Source: FEN-299 sp963741715
GTDB taxonomy: Bacteria; Acidobacteriota; Vicinamibacteria; Vicinamibacterales; Fen-181
Length of the DNA: 64,000 nucleotides
Direction of reading: 5' to 3'
NCBI GenBank assembly: GCA_963741715.1
Contig: CAVUJA010000001.1
Coordinates: 2,108,001-2,172,000 of the forward strand
The position numbers and the translations under genes are program-made. Below the pieces are notes generated by a model, which saw nothing but the letters and a program-made list of their open reading frames with translations, did no database searches and was not told where the DNA came from. This document shows, one piece after another, positions 1-8,939 of the stretch. Positions within the stretch are counted from its first letter, which is position 1. Each line of letters opens with the position of its first letter.

Positions 1-1
1 C

Positions 2-319
2 CTGATCGAGGAGCGGATCGACCCGCGGCAGGCGGGCATCGACTGGGAGGCGTTCCGGCAGGAGCAGCGCCCGGCGGCCGACGAGGCCGTGAAGGCGATG
101 ATCGTGCTCGACGAGGTGGCGCGGCGCGAACAGCTCGCGGTGAGCGACGAGGAGTTGGAGCGCGAGGTGGGGACGTTCGCCGAGCGGTCGGGACGCACCG
201 CCCCGGCCGTGCGCGCCCAGCTGGAGAAGGACGGGGAACTGGAGCGGCTGCGCACCGGGCTGCGGCGGGAACGGGCCGTGGAGTACCTCCTCTCGCGTGT
301 TACAATCGCGGAAGACTAA
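2..319 (+). CDS. tig: Trigger factor, C-terminal part (cut by window start)
   Basis: Only the last ~105 residues are visible, open from the first bases and ending at TAA 317-319. The sequence is a charged, Glu/Arg-rich helical stretch (EELEREVGTFAERSG, then a run rich in ERLRTGLRRERAVEYLL), as in the chaperone arms of the ribosome-bound peptidyl-prolyl isomerase trigger factor. The family call rests on this C-terminal pattern plus position: tig directly before clpP and clpX is a widely conserved order, and those two genes follow here. Trigger factor binds nascent chains at the ribosome exit tunnel. The ribosome-binding and PPIase domains lie outside the window. A SurA-type chaperone tail is a less likely alternative. 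Confidence 0.75.
   Translation: MIEERIDPRQAGIDWEAFRQEQRPAADEAVKAMIVLDEVARREQLAVSDEELEREVGTFAERSGRTAPAVRAQLEKDGELERLRTGLRRERAVEYLLSRVTIAED
298..306 (+). promoter_or_regulatory. Extended -10 promoter candidate for clpP
   Basis: TGtTACAAT matches an extended -10 (TGnTATAAT) with one mismatch, inside the last codons of tig. Transcription would start near 313, giving a leader of ~58 nt to the clpP ATG. No convincing -35 is visible. The same TGnTAnAAT pattern occurs before rpmE and accC. Confidence 0.4.
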
Positions 320-370
320 CCTGCCGCCAGCCGTCGCCCACTCCAGAGCAGTCCGAACTGATCGGAGCCT

Positions 371-985
371 ATGCCAACAGAAGTGAGCGTCCCCAGGATG
401 CAGCTCGTGCCGATGGTGGTCGAGCAGACCAGCCGCGGGGAACGCGCCTACGACATCTTCTCGCGCCTGCTGAAGGACAGCATCATCTTCATCGGCACGC
501 CGATCGACGACGCGGTGGCGAACCTGGTGATCGCGCAGATGCTGTTCCTGGAGTCGGAGGACCCGGAGAAGGACATCCTGCTCTACATCAACAGCCCGGG
601 CGGGTCGATCACCGCCGGGCTGGCGATCTACGACACGATGCAGTTCATCCGGCCCGACGTGCAGACCTACTGCCTGGGGCAGGCGGCGTCGATGGCCGCG
701 GTGCTGCTGGCGGGGGGCGCGAAGGGGAAGCGGTTCTCGCTGCCCAACTCGCGCATCGTCATCCACCAGCCGCTGATGCAGGGCCTGGCGGGCCAGGCGA
801 CCGACATCGACATCGCGGCGAGGGAGATCCTGCGGATGCGGGAGCGGCTGAACGACATCCTCGTGACCCACACGGGGCAGGTCGTAAAGCGCATCCAGGA
901 CGACACCGAGCGCGATTACATCATGTCGGCGGAGCAGGGGAAGGAATACGGTATCATTGACGAGGTGATCCGGAAGCGCGCGTAG
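371..985 (+). CDS. clpP: ATP-dependent Clp protease proteolytic subunit
   Basis: The 204-residue product is a full-length ClpP, the tetradecameric serine peptidase that degrades substrates fed by ClpX or ClpA. The catalytic triad is visible: Ser107 in GQAASMAA, His132 in VIHQP and Asp182 in DDTERD, spaced as in E. coli ClpP. The oligomer-handle region (HTGQ, residues 167-170) is present. The ATG at 371 is followed by a short N-terminal leader (MPTEVSVPRMQLVPMVVEQ) of the kind processed in many ClpPs. It sits between tig and clpX, the conserved order, and a REP-like hairpin starts 8 nt after its stop. Confidence 0.97.
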   Translation: MPTEVSVPRMQLVPMVVEQTSRGERAYDIFSRLLKDSIIFIGTPIDDAVANLVIAQMLFLESEDPEKDILLYINSPGGSITAGLAIYDTMQFIRPDVQTYCLGQAASMAAVLLAGGAKGKRFSLPNSRIVIHQPLMQGLAGQATDIDIAAREILRMRERLNDILVTHTGQVVKRIQDDTERDYIMSAEQGKEYGIIDEVIRKRA

Positions 986-992
986 GGCCGGA

Positions 993-1018
993 AGACAGGC
1001 TGGAAGCCTGTCCTACCG
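993..1018. repeat. REP-like palindrome, copy 1
   Basis: Perfect 8-bp arms GACAGGCT (994-1001) and AGCCTGTC (1005-1012) flank a GGA loop, followed by CTACCG. The 26-nt sequence recurs identically at 9549-9574 inside mrfA. It starts 8 nt after the clpP stop and could act as an mRNA-stabilising hairpin between clpP and clpX. Its form (short palindrome, fixed loop and tail, dispersed) is that of REP elements mobilised by RAYT transposases; no RAYT gene is in the window. Confidence 0.7.
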
Positions 1019-1063
1019 GTCGTTGAGGGCGTGTCCGGGTGTCCCGTCGGGTCATCCTCCATC

Positions 1064-2311
<1,248 letters not shown>

Positions 2312-2315
2312 GACG

Positions 2316-2440
2316 CAGGATTCAGGAGTCGGGAGTCGGGAGTCAGTCAGCACGCTGGATCCAGCCCCCCGCTTCCGGCGTCTGAGTACCTGGGAGGCGT
2401 GGCACGACCGAATCCCGAATCCTGACTCCCGAATCCTGAC
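2316..2440. repeat. Inverted heptamer arrays between clpX and lon
   Basis: The left arm (about 2316-2347) is a run of 7-nt words such as GATTCAG, GAGTCGG and GAGTCAG. The right arm (2409-2440) is the reverse-complement type (CGAATCC, TGACTCC, 7-nt period). A ~60-nt non-repetitive segment lies between. RNA from this gap could fold into a long imperfect hairpin. The left arm starts within a few bases of the clpX stop and the right arm ends 13 nt before lon. The same word is reused after lon. Confidence 0.8.
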
Positions 2441-2452
2441 AAGATCGCATAC

Positions 2453-4840
2453 ATGGAAGTCTACGAAACCCTCCCGATCGTTCCGCTGCGCGACGTCGTC
2501 GTCTTTCCGCACATGATGATGCCCTTCGTCATCGGGCGTCCCGCGTCCACGCGCGCGCTCGAGCACGCGCTGGGCAAGGACAAGCGGATCTTCCTCGCCG
2601 CCCAGCACGACGCGTCCATCGACGACCCGAACCCGCAGGACATCTTCACGATGGGCTGCGTCGCCAACATCGTCCAGAGCCTGAAGCTGCCCGACGGCAA
2701 CGTGAAGGTGCTGGTGGAGGGCGTCGACCGCGCCCGCGCGGTCGAGTGGAAGGAAGACAAGGGCTTCTACCGGGTCGTCGTGAAGGTGGTGGCGCGGCTC
2801 AAGGACGCGGCCGGCGACGTCGAGAGCGCCATGAGCCGCGTGGTGTCGCTGTTCGAGCAGTACGTGAAGCTGTCGAACAACCTCCACTACGACGCGATGA
2901 TCGCCGCCGTGCGCGTGGACGACCCCGGCAAGCTGGCCGACACGATCGCGTCGCACCTGGTCGTCTCGGTGGACGAGAAGCAGAATCTCCTCGAGATCAT
3001 CTCGCCGCTCGAGCGCCTGAACCGCATCGCCGGCATCCTCGAATCCGAGGTGGACAAGCTCCAGGTGGATCGCCGCATCCAGTCTCGCGTCAAGAAGCAG
3101 ATGGAGAAGGCGCAGAAGGAGTACTACCTCAACGAGAAGATGAAGGCGATCCAGAAGGAACTGGGCCGCAAGGACGAGAAGGGGAACGAGGTCGACGAGC
3201 TGAAGAAGAAGATCGAACAGGCGAAGATGCCGAAGGACGTCGAGGAGAAGGCCATCCAGGAGCTGAAGCGGCTCGAGGCCATGCCCCCGATGTCGGCCGA
3301 GGCGACGGTGTCCCGCAACTACCTCGACTGGCTGATCGCCGTGCCGTGGCACAAGAAGTCGAAGGAGAGCCGCGACCTCAAGCGGGCCGAGGAGATCCTG
3401 CACGAGGACCACTACGGCCTCGAGAAGATCAAGGAGCGCATCCTCGAGTTCCTCGCCGTGCGCGCGCTGGTGAAGAAGCCGAAGGCGACCATCCTCACCT
3501 TCTCCGGCCCCCCCGGCGTCGGCAAGACCTCGCTGGCCAAGTCGATCGCCCGCGCGATGAACCGCAAGTTCGTGCGGCTCTCGCTCGGCGGCGTCCGCGA
3601 CGAGGCGGAGATCCGCGGCCACCGGCGCACGTACATCGGCGCGTTCCCCGGCCAGATCATCCAGATGATGAAGAAGGCCGGCACCCAGAACCCGGTGTTC
3701 CTGCTCGACGAAGTGGACAAGATGTCGATGGACTTCCGCGGCGACCCGTCGGCGGCGCTGCTCGAGGTGCTCGACCCGGAACAGAACCACATGTTCCTGG
3801 ACCACTACCTCGACGTGGAGTACGACCTGTCGCACGTGATGTTCATCTGCACGGCCAACGTCCTGCACACCGTGCCGCAGGCGCTGCGCGACCGCATGGA
3901 AGTGCTCCAGCTGCCGGGCTACACCGAGCAGGAGAAGACGGAAATCGCCAAGCGGTTCCTGGTGCGGAAGTCGGTGGAAGGCACCGGCCTCACGAAGGAC
4001 AACATCACCTTCACCGACGACGCGCTGTCCACGATCATCCAGCGGTACACCCGCGAGGCGGGCGTCCGCAACCTCGAGCGCGAGATCCAGTCGATCTGCC
4101 GCAAGGTCGCGCGCCGCGTGGTGGTCGACAGGGACTTCACCGAGGAGATCACCCCCGAGCGCGTGACGCAGCACCTCGGGGTGCCGCGCTTCCGCCCGAC
4201 GATGGCCGAGGAGAAGAACGAGGTCGGCATCGCGACCGGCCTGGCGTGGACCGAGGTCGGCGGCGAGATCCTCGTGACCGAGGCGACGCTGATGCCTGGC
4301 AAGGGCCACCTGACGCTCACCGGCAAGCTGGGCGACGTGATGCAGGAATCGGCGCAGGCGGCCATGACCTACGTGCGGTCGAAGGCCGAGGAGTTCGGCA
4401 TCCCGCGCGACTTCAACCGGCGCCACGACCTGCACATCCACGTGCCCGAAGGCGCCATCCCGAAGGACGGGCCGTCGGCCGGCATCACCATGGCGACCGC
4501 GCTGGTGTCGGCGCTGACCCGGGTCCCCACCCGCAGGGACGTGGCGATGACGGGCGAGATCACGCTGCGCGGCAAGGTGCTGCCGATCGGCGGCGTGAAG
4601 GAGAAGGTGCTGGCCGCACACCGCGCGGGGGTCAGGACCATCGTCCTGCCCAAGGAGAACGAGAAGGACCTGGCCGACATCCCCAAGGCCGTGCTCGACG
4701 TCCTCAAGGTGTACATGGTCGAGACGATGGACGAGGTGCTGAAGATCGCGATGGCCGAGCCGCTGCCGCCGCCGATCCCGCCCGAGGCCCGGGCCGCCGC
4801 GCCGGTCGTCGAAGACGCGGACGACGCGCGGACGCACTGA
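2453..4840 (+). CDS. lon: ATP-dependent protease Lon
   Basis: A complete LonA-type protease of 795 residues. It has an N-terminal substrate-recognition domain (start TLPIVPLRDVVVFPHM), a charged coiled-coil region around residues 195-265, an AAA+ module with Walker A GPPGVGKT (352-359) and Walker B VFLLDEVDKM, and a C-terminal serine-lysine protease with Ser675 in DGPSAGIT and Lys718 in GGVKEKV. These match the E. coli Ser679/Lys722 dyad in spacing. Lon degrades misfolded and regulatory proteins in the cytoplasm. The ATG at 2453 lies close after the inverted heptamer arrays. The C-terminal ~25 residues are Ala/Pro-rich and acidic. Confidence 0.97.
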   Translation: MEVYETLPIVPLRDVVVFPHMMMPFVIGRPASTRALEHALGKDKRIFLAAQHDASIDDPNPQDIFTMGCVANIVQSLKLPDGNVKVLVEGVDRARAVEWKEDKGFYRVVVKVVARLKDAAGDVESAMSRVVSLFEQYVKLSNNLHYDAMIAAVRVDDPGKLADTIASHLVVSVDEKQNLLEIISPLERLNRIAGILESEVDKLQVDRRIQSRVKKQMEKAQKEYYLNEKMKAIQKELGRKDEKGNEVDELKKKIEQAKMPKDVEEKAIQELKRLEAMPPMSAEATVSRNYLDWLIAVPWHKKSKESRDLKRAEEILHEDHYGLEKIKERILEFLAVRALVKKPKATILTFSGPPGVGKTSLAKSIARAMNRKFVRLSLGGVRDEAEIRGHRRTYIGAFPGQIIQMMKKAGTQNPVFLLDEVDKMSMDFRGDPSAALLEVLDPEQNHMFLDHYLDVEYDLSHVMFICTANVLHTVPQALRDRMEVLQLPGYTEQEKTEIAKRFLVRKSVEGTGLTKDNITFTDDALSTIIQRYTREAGVRNLEREIQSICRKVARRVVVDRDFTEEITPERVTQHLGVPRFRPTMAEEKNEVGIATGLAWTEVGGEILVTEATLMPGKGHLTLTGKLGDVMQESAQAAMTYVRSKAEEFGIPRDFNRRHDLHIHVPEGAIPKDGPSAGITMATALVSALTRVPTRRDVAMTGEITLRGKVLPIGGVKEKVLAAHRAGVRTIVLPKENEKDLADIPKAVLDVLKVYMVETMDEVLKIAMAEPLPPPIPPEARAAAPVVEDADDARTH

Positions 4841-4846
4841 CTCTTG

Positions 4847-4880
4847 CAGGATTCAGGAGTCGGGATTCAGGATTCGGGAC
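4847..4880. repeat. Heptamer array after lon
   Basis: Words GGATTCA, GGAGTCG and GGATTCG repeat with a 7-nt period, beginning 6 nt after the lon stop. It uses the same core as the clpX-lon array but has a single arm only. Confidence 0.75.
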
Positions 4881-4895
4881 GTCACGCTGTTCCGC

Positions 4896-5546
4896 ATGTC
4901 ACGCCGACTCACTTCCGCTGACTTCGTCATCTCCGCCGTCGGGCCGCGCGACTTCCCGATCGACGCCAGGCCGGAGGTGGCGCTGGTCGGGCGCTCGAAC
5001 GTCGGCAAGTCCTCCCTGATCAACGCCCTGGTGCGGAAGTCGATCGCGCGGACGAGCGCCAGCCCGGGAAAGACCCGGCAGGTGAACGTGTACCGCGTGA
5101 CGCCCGCGGGCGCGGGCGCGTTCTACCTGATGGACCTGCCCGGCTACGGCCACACGGCCGGCGGCGACAAGGCGCGGCAGGAATTCAGCGCGCTGAGCGC
5201 CCTGTACTTCGAAACGCGAACGGGCAGGCGAGGTGATGGTGAGCCCGGCCGGGCGCCCGCGCCGCCACCGCGCTCGACGCTCTGCGCCGTGGTGCTGGCG
5301 ATCGACGCGCGCCACCCGGGCATGGCGAGCGACGTGGAAGCGATGCGCTGGCTGCACGAGCTCGGGCTGCCTTACCTGCTGGTGGCCACCAAGATCGACA
5401 AGCTGTCGCAGTCGGAGAAAGCGAAGCTGAAGGGCGTCTGCCTGGAGGCATTCGGCGCCGCCCCGCTCGCGACGTCGGCCGTGGACGGCGACGGGCTCGA
5501 CGAACTCTGGAAGCGGCTGCACGAATGGACCGCACGGCCGGTGTAG
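4896..5546 (+). CDS. engB: Ribosome biogenesis GTPase EngB (YihA/YsxC)
   Basis: 216-residue TRAFAC GTPase needed for 50S subunit assembly. The G1 P-loop GRSNVGKS is at residues 32-39, G3 is DLPGYG and G4 is TKID; the SRTSASPGKTRQVN-like switch segment typical of EngB is seen as ARTSASPGKTRQVN. A Gly/Pro/Arg-rich insertion (TGRRGDGEPGRAPAPPP) lies before the LCAVVLAIDARHP strand and is longer than in E. coli YihA. engB commonly follows lon. The stop codon TAG is itself part of the first heptamer of the following array. Confidence 0.93.
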   Translation: MSRRLTSADFVISAVGPRDFPIDARPEVALVGRSNVGKSSLINALVRKSIARTSASPGKTRQVNVYRVTPAGAGAFYLMDLPGYGHTAGGDKARQEFSALSALYFETRTGRRGDGEPGRAPAPPPRSTLCAVVLAIDARHPGMASDVEAMRWLHELGLPYLLVATKIDKLSQSEKAKLKGVCLEAFGAAPLATSAVDGDGLDELWKRLHEWTARPV

Positions 5547-5703
5547 TGGCTAGTGGCCAGTGATCAGTGGCTTGTGGGTCACGCGTAACAATGTGGCAGA
5601 CTAACCACTGACCGCTAGCCACTAACCACTAGCCACTGACCACTAGCCACTAGCCACTGACCACTAGCCACTTGCCACTGACCACTAGCCACTAACCACT
5701 ACT
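5544..5703. repeat. Inverted heptamer arrays after engB
   Basis: Left arm: AGTGGCT, AGTGGCC, AGTGATC, AGTGGCT (5545-5575). Right arm (5602-5703): about 14 tandem words of the form RRCCACT (mostly AGCCACT, GACCACT, AACCACT), period exactly 7. The conserved core is CCACT and the first two bases vary. The two arms are reverse complements. The engB stop TAG falls inside the first word; the array ends 16 nt before the next start. Confidence 0.9.
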
Positions 5704-5719
5704 CTCCAGAGGTCAAACC

Positions 5720-6685
5720 GTGATTTACCGCCCCTTTCCCCGCACCAACTGGAAGGTCGCCGAGATCGGCTACGGCACGTGGGGCATGGCCGGCTGGAGC
5801 GGCTCGGACGATGCCGAGTCGCTGCGGGCGATGGAACGCGCGCTGGCGCTCGGCTGCAACTTCTTCGACACCGCGTGGGCCTACGGGTCGGGCCACAGCG
5901 AGCGCCTGCTGCGCCAGCTGCTGAAGGACCGGCGCGGAGAGCGCATCTACGTCGCCACGAAGGTGCCGCCGAAGAACGGCCGCTGGCCGGCCCTGCCGGC
6001 GTACAAGCTCGACGACGTGTTTCCGCCCGGGCACATCCGCGAGATGACCGAGAAGAGCCTCGAGAACCTGGGCCTCGACTCGGTCGACCTGCAGCAGCTG
6101 CACGTGTGGAGCGACGGGTGGGCCGATGACGAGCGCTGGCAGCGCGCGGTGAGCGACCTGAAGCGCGAGGGGCTGATCAAGGCGTTCGGGATCTCCATCA
6201 ACCGGTGGGAGCCGGCCAACGTCGTCAAGGCGCTCCGAACCGGACTGGTGGACTGCGTGCAGGTGGTCTACAACATCTTCGACCAGAACCCCGAGGACGA
6301 GCTCTTTCCGGTCTGCCGCGAGCTGAACGTGGGCATCATCGCGCGGGTGCCGTTCGACGAGGGGAGCCTCACCGGTGCGCTGACCGCCGACGTCAGCTTC
6401 CCGCAGGGCGACTGGCGCGCGCTCTACTTCACGGGCGAGAACCTCACGGGAACGCTGGAGCGCGTCGAACGACTGAAACGCGCCGTTCCGGCGGGAACCA
6501 CGCTGCCCGAGCTGGCACTGCAATTCATCCTCGAGAACCCCCAGGTGACGACCACCATCCCCGGCATGCGCCGGGTGCGGCACGTGGAGGCCAACCTCGC
6601 CGCCAGCGACGGCCGCCGGCTCGACCCGACGGTCCTGGCGGAGTTGCGGCGTCACCGGTGGGACAGGAACACGGTGATCCCGTAG
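5720..6685 (+). CDS. Aldo/keto reductase
   Basis: 321-residue (beta/alpha)8 NAD(P)H oxidoreductase. Visible are the N-terminal strand IGYGTWGMAGW, the catalytic Asp and Tyr in NFFDTAWAYGSGHSE, the catalytic Lys in VATKVPP, the His in LQQLHVW, and the C-terminal cofactor segment TTIPGMRRVRHVEAN, which binds the dinucleotide phosphate in this family. It starts with GTG at 5720, preceded by an AGAGG Shine-Dalgarno-like sequence. The substrate cannot be told from sequence; the family reduces sugars, aldehydes and ketones. It stands alone between two repeat arrays and is probably its own transcription unit. Confidence 0.88.
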   Translation: MIYRPFPRTNWKVAEIGYGTWGMAGWSGSDDAESLRAMERALALGCNFFDTAWAYGSGHSERLLRQLLKDRRGERIYVATKVPPKNGRWPALPAYKLDDVFPPGHIREMTEKSLENLGLDSVDLQQLHVWSDGWADDERWQRAVSDLKREGLIKAFGISINRWEPANVVKALRTGLVDCVQVVYNIFDQNPEDELFPVCRELNVGIIARVPFDEGSLTGALTADVSFPQGDWRALYFTGENLTGTLERVERLKRAVPAGTTLPELALQFILENPQVTTTIPGMRRVRHVEANLAASDGRRLDPTVLAELRRHRWDRNTVIP

Positions 6686-6693
6686 GCCGGCTG

Positions 6694-6714
6694 GCGGCTT
6701 GCGGCTTGCGGCCG
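6694..6714. repeat. Short heptamer array after the aldo/keto reductase
   Basis: GCGGCTT, GCGGCTT, GCGGCCG: three 7-nt words starting 8 nt after the stop. Looser 12-nt repetition (GGCCGCGAGT) follows at about 6748-6770. Minimal but in the same position as the longer arrays. Confidence 0.5.
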
Positions 6715-6795
6715 GGGTCCGGCCTGGCGGCCTGCGGCGGTGCGTGGCCGCGAGTATGGCCGCGAGTTGCGGGTCGCGAGCCGCCGGCCAGACTG

Positions 6796-6804
6796 TGCTA
6801 CAAT
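6796..6804 (+). promoter_or_regulatory. Extended -10 promoter candidate for rpmE
   Basis: TGcTACAAT, an extended -10 with one mismatch. A start near 6811 would leave ~26 nt of leader carrying the AAGGAG ribosome site before the GTG of rpmE. No good -35 at the right distance. Confidence 0.45.
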
Positions 6805-6836
6805 TGGTGGTTCGGACTACTCTGAAGGAGCTCGAC

Positions 6837-7106
6837 GTGAAGGAAGGTATCCACCCGAAGTACAAGGAAGTCGACGTGCGGTGCGCCTGCGGGGCGACCT
6901 GGAAGACCCGGTCCACCAAGGACGAGCTCCGCCTCGAAATCTGCTCGCAGTGCCACCCGTTCTTCACCGGCCGCCAGAAACTGATCGACACCGAGGGCCG
7001 CGTGGAACGGTTCACCAAGAAGTTCGGCGCGCAGACGTCGGAAAGCCGCAAGGCGGCCGCGAAGGCCAAGAAGGCGGCCACGAAGGAAGCTACGCCCACG
7101 GCGTAG
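6837..7106 (+). CDS. rpmE: 50S ribosomal protein L31
   Basis: 89-residue zinc-binding (C+) form of L31, a late-assembled large-subunit protein bridging to the 30S head. The start is the GTG at 6837 (reading as MKEGIHPKYKEVDVRC), chosen because AAGGAG lies 7 nt upstream and because this gives the canonical L31 N-terminus. The four zinc ligands are in RCACG and CSQC, and the conserved HPFFTGRQKLIDTEGRVERF segment is intact. The tail beyond residue ~65 is a Lys/Ala-rich extension (SRKAAAKAKKAATK) longer than in E. coli. A strong hairpin follows the stop. Confidence 0.95.
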   Translation: MKEGIHPKYKEVDVRCACGATWKTRSTKDELRLEICSQCHPFFTGRQKLIDTEGRVERFTKKFGAQTSESRKAAAKAKKAATKEATPTA

Positions 7107-7123
7107 GACGGCTCGTGGCACCG

Positions 7124-7145
7124 GGCTCAGGGGATTCCCTGAGCC
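7124..7145 (+). terminator. Hairpin terminator candidate after rpmE
   Basis: Perfect 9-bp stem GGCTCAGGG / CCCTGAGCC closing a GATT loop, 17 nt after the rpmE stop. No U-tract follows, so it may be a factor-dependent terminator or simply an RNA-stabilising hairpin. Confidence 0.5.
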
Positions 7146-7223
7146 TCGGCCGGCGCTCTACCCTCCCCCAGCCTGCCTCCCCTCGACATCGGGTAGCCCG
7201 AGATCCATCAGACCTGCCGCAGC

Positions 7224-7248
7224 GGGCAAGCACGGAGGCTTGCCCCAC
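7224..7248. repeat. REP-like palindrome, second family member
   Basis: Arms GGGCAAGC (7224-7231) and GCTTGCCC (7238-7245) with an ACGGAG loop and a CAC tail. The layout (arms around a GGA loop, pyrimidine-AC tail) parallels the GACAGGCT-GGA-AGCCTGTC-CTAC element at 993 and 9549, although the arms differ. Confidence 0.5.
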
Positions 7249-7276
7249 AAGGACCCCTTCCTGCCGGCGGCGCCGT

Positions 7277-7378
7277 CATTCAGCATTCGGCATTCGGCAT
7301 TCCGCATTGCGCGTCTTGCCCGTTGTGCATTTTGCATTGTGCATTCTGCATTTTGCATTGTGCATTGTGCATTCTGCT
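7277..7378. repeat. Heptamer array abutting the mrfB stop
   Basis: Words GCATTCG, GCATTCC, then (7326-7378) GCATTTT, GCATTGT, GCATTCT repeated with period 7; core GCATT plus two variable bases. The array touches the mrfB stop codon (minus strand, 7377-7379). Unlike several other loci, both parts run in the same direction, so no long hairpin is expected. It is richer in A+T than the surrounding sequence. Confidence 0.85.
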
Positions 7379-8924
7379 ATGGCCTGTCCAGGCCGAGCGT
7401 CGCGGCCGGTGAAGGTCCGCCCGACAGCTTCCGCGACAGCCGTCCGAGCCGGTGCCGCACGTCGTCCACGCGCTTCGCGTCGTTCGACAACTGGAGCGCC
7501 GACAGCGCGAACGCGCGCGCGGCCTCGAGGTCCCTGGCCCTGTGCTCGTGATGGATCGCCAGCGCCTCGAGCGCCTCGCGTTTGCGCTCCGAGTCGATGC
7601 CAGGCACCTCGGTGAGCCGACGCCAGGCGTCGGCTGCCTCCTCGAATCGGTGCGCCCGCCGCCAGTGGAGCGCGAGCCAGAGCAGCGCGTCACCCCGAAC
7701 CTCGCGGTCCACCTGAAGCTCGAGCGTGCCGTCGTCCGCCGCCGCGGCGAGGTAGCATCGCTCCGCGTCGTCGATGCGGCCGAGCGACTCCAGCAGCCGG
7801 CCGAGCGCCAGGCAATCCGGCCGCCCGCGCGCCGCCTCGGCGCCCTCGTGCACCATCTCGAGGATCACCGCCGAGACTGCGCCGAGCGAGACCAGGTCGA
7901 GCCGATTGTGCTCGAGCACGGCCGACAGCCCGCTTGCATCGCCCGTCCTGGCGTAGCCGAAGTAGCGCGCCGGGATTTCCCAGCCCGGCACGTCGTCCTG
8001 CCGCCGGAGCCCGAGGATGTCGCGCTCGAGGGCCGTCAGCGCGCAGCTGCCGGGCGACTCGTCGAACGGGCCCGCGACTCGCGACCTGCGGCGTGCGGCG
8101 ATGTCACGCCCGAGGCCCCCACCCGCCGGCCCCAGGTCCCTCGATGCGGCTCGGGACGACCCCGCGGCAGCCGGCGGGTCGGCCGGCGCCAGCCGCCGCC
8201 GCCACAGGCGCCGCGCCGGGAAGAGCATGTCCACGTGCGACAGGTCGCCGAACGGCGAGTGGAGGCGGTGGAACTGGTAGCGCGTGTCGATGAGGGGCAC
8301 GTCGAACGAGCGGCCGTTGTAGGTGACCAGGACCGGCGGTTCCTCTCGAACACCGCCGCCAAGTGCTGAGCGAGCACCGTCGTTGCGAGTCGAAGTGCTC
8401 ACCTGCCGCGCGACCGCGTGCAGCAGCCCGCGCTCTTCGCCGTAGCCGCGCAGGAAGAACTGCCTCGTGGCGAAGCCGTCGTCGTCGAAGAAGCCGAAGC
8501 CCACGAGGAACGCGTAGGTGCCCGCCCCGCCGCTCAGCCCCGTCGTCTCGAGGTCGAAGAACACCAGCGAGGGCGGCGCGCCCGCGTCCTTCTCGAGGAA
8601 CCAGGGCAGCGCGCGATGCGACGCCCGCGCGGCGGCGTGAAAACGCTCCACCGTGTGGTGGCCGTGGCGGTGGGTCAGCGGGTAGTGCCGATCGACGACG
8701 ACACACGGACCGGCCGCGTCCTCGAGAAGCGTGGCGCCCAGGACGTCGAGCACGCGCGACGACGCTTCGGCAGCCGCGCACCGTGCCGCGAAGGCCGTTT
8801 CTTCGTCGGCCTCGGGCGGGACGCCGCCGAGACCAGGGGCCGACGCCCGCGCCGGGCCCTGGGCCGACGCCGGGCGGTTCTTCAGGATTTCCTGGATGCG
8901 TGCGGCGAGCGAGGCGCGGTCCAT
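7377..8924 (-). CDS. mrfB: RNase H-like exonuclease with TPR tail (MrfB/YprB type)
   Basis: 515-residue DEDDh-like nuclease. Exo I is FFDLETTGL (Asp124, Glu126), Exo II is TYNGRSFDVP (Asp208) and Exo III is LEHNRLDLVSL (His339, Asp343). Between Exo II and III sits an Arg/Ala/Pro-rich insertion (about residues 242-292). The C-terminal ~150 residues form TPR-like helical repeats (LGRIDDAERCYLAAA, HRFEEAADAWRRL). The start lies 15 nt after the stop of the mrfA-like helicase, the same pairing as B. subtilis yprA-yprB, renamed mrfA-mrfB after work linking them to repair of mitomycin C damage. The repair role here is inferred from that pairing. Confidence 0.82.
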   Translation of the reverse strand: MDRASLAARIQEILKNRPASAQGPARASAPGLGGVPPEADEETAFAARCAAAEASSRVLDVLGATLLEDAAGPCVVVDRHYPLTHRHGHHTVERFHAAARASHRALPWFLEKDAGAPPSLVFFDLETTGLSGGAGTYAFLVGFGFFDDDGFATRQFFLRGYGEERGLLHAVARQVSTSTRNDGARSALGGGVREEPPVLVTYNGRSFDVPLIDTRYQFHRLHSPFGDLSHVDMLFPARRLWRRRLAPADPPAAAGSSRAASRDLGPAGGGLGRDIAARRRSRVAGPFDESPGSCALTALERDILGLRRQDDVPGWEIPARYFGYARTGDASGLSAVLEHNRLDLVSLGAVSAVILEMVHEGAEAARGRPDCLALGRLLESLGRIDDAERCYLAAAADDGTLELQVDREVRGDALLWLALHWRRAHRFEEAADAWRRLTEVPGIDSERKREALEALAIHHEHRARDLEAARAFALSALQLSNDAKRVDDVRHRLGRLSRKLSGGPSPAATLGLDRP

Positions 8925-8939
8925 CGGTGTCCGGGACGA

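Noticed and set aside
5544..5703. CRISPR-like repeat array
   Set aside because: The repeats are 7 nt with no unique spacers, and no cas genes are nearby.
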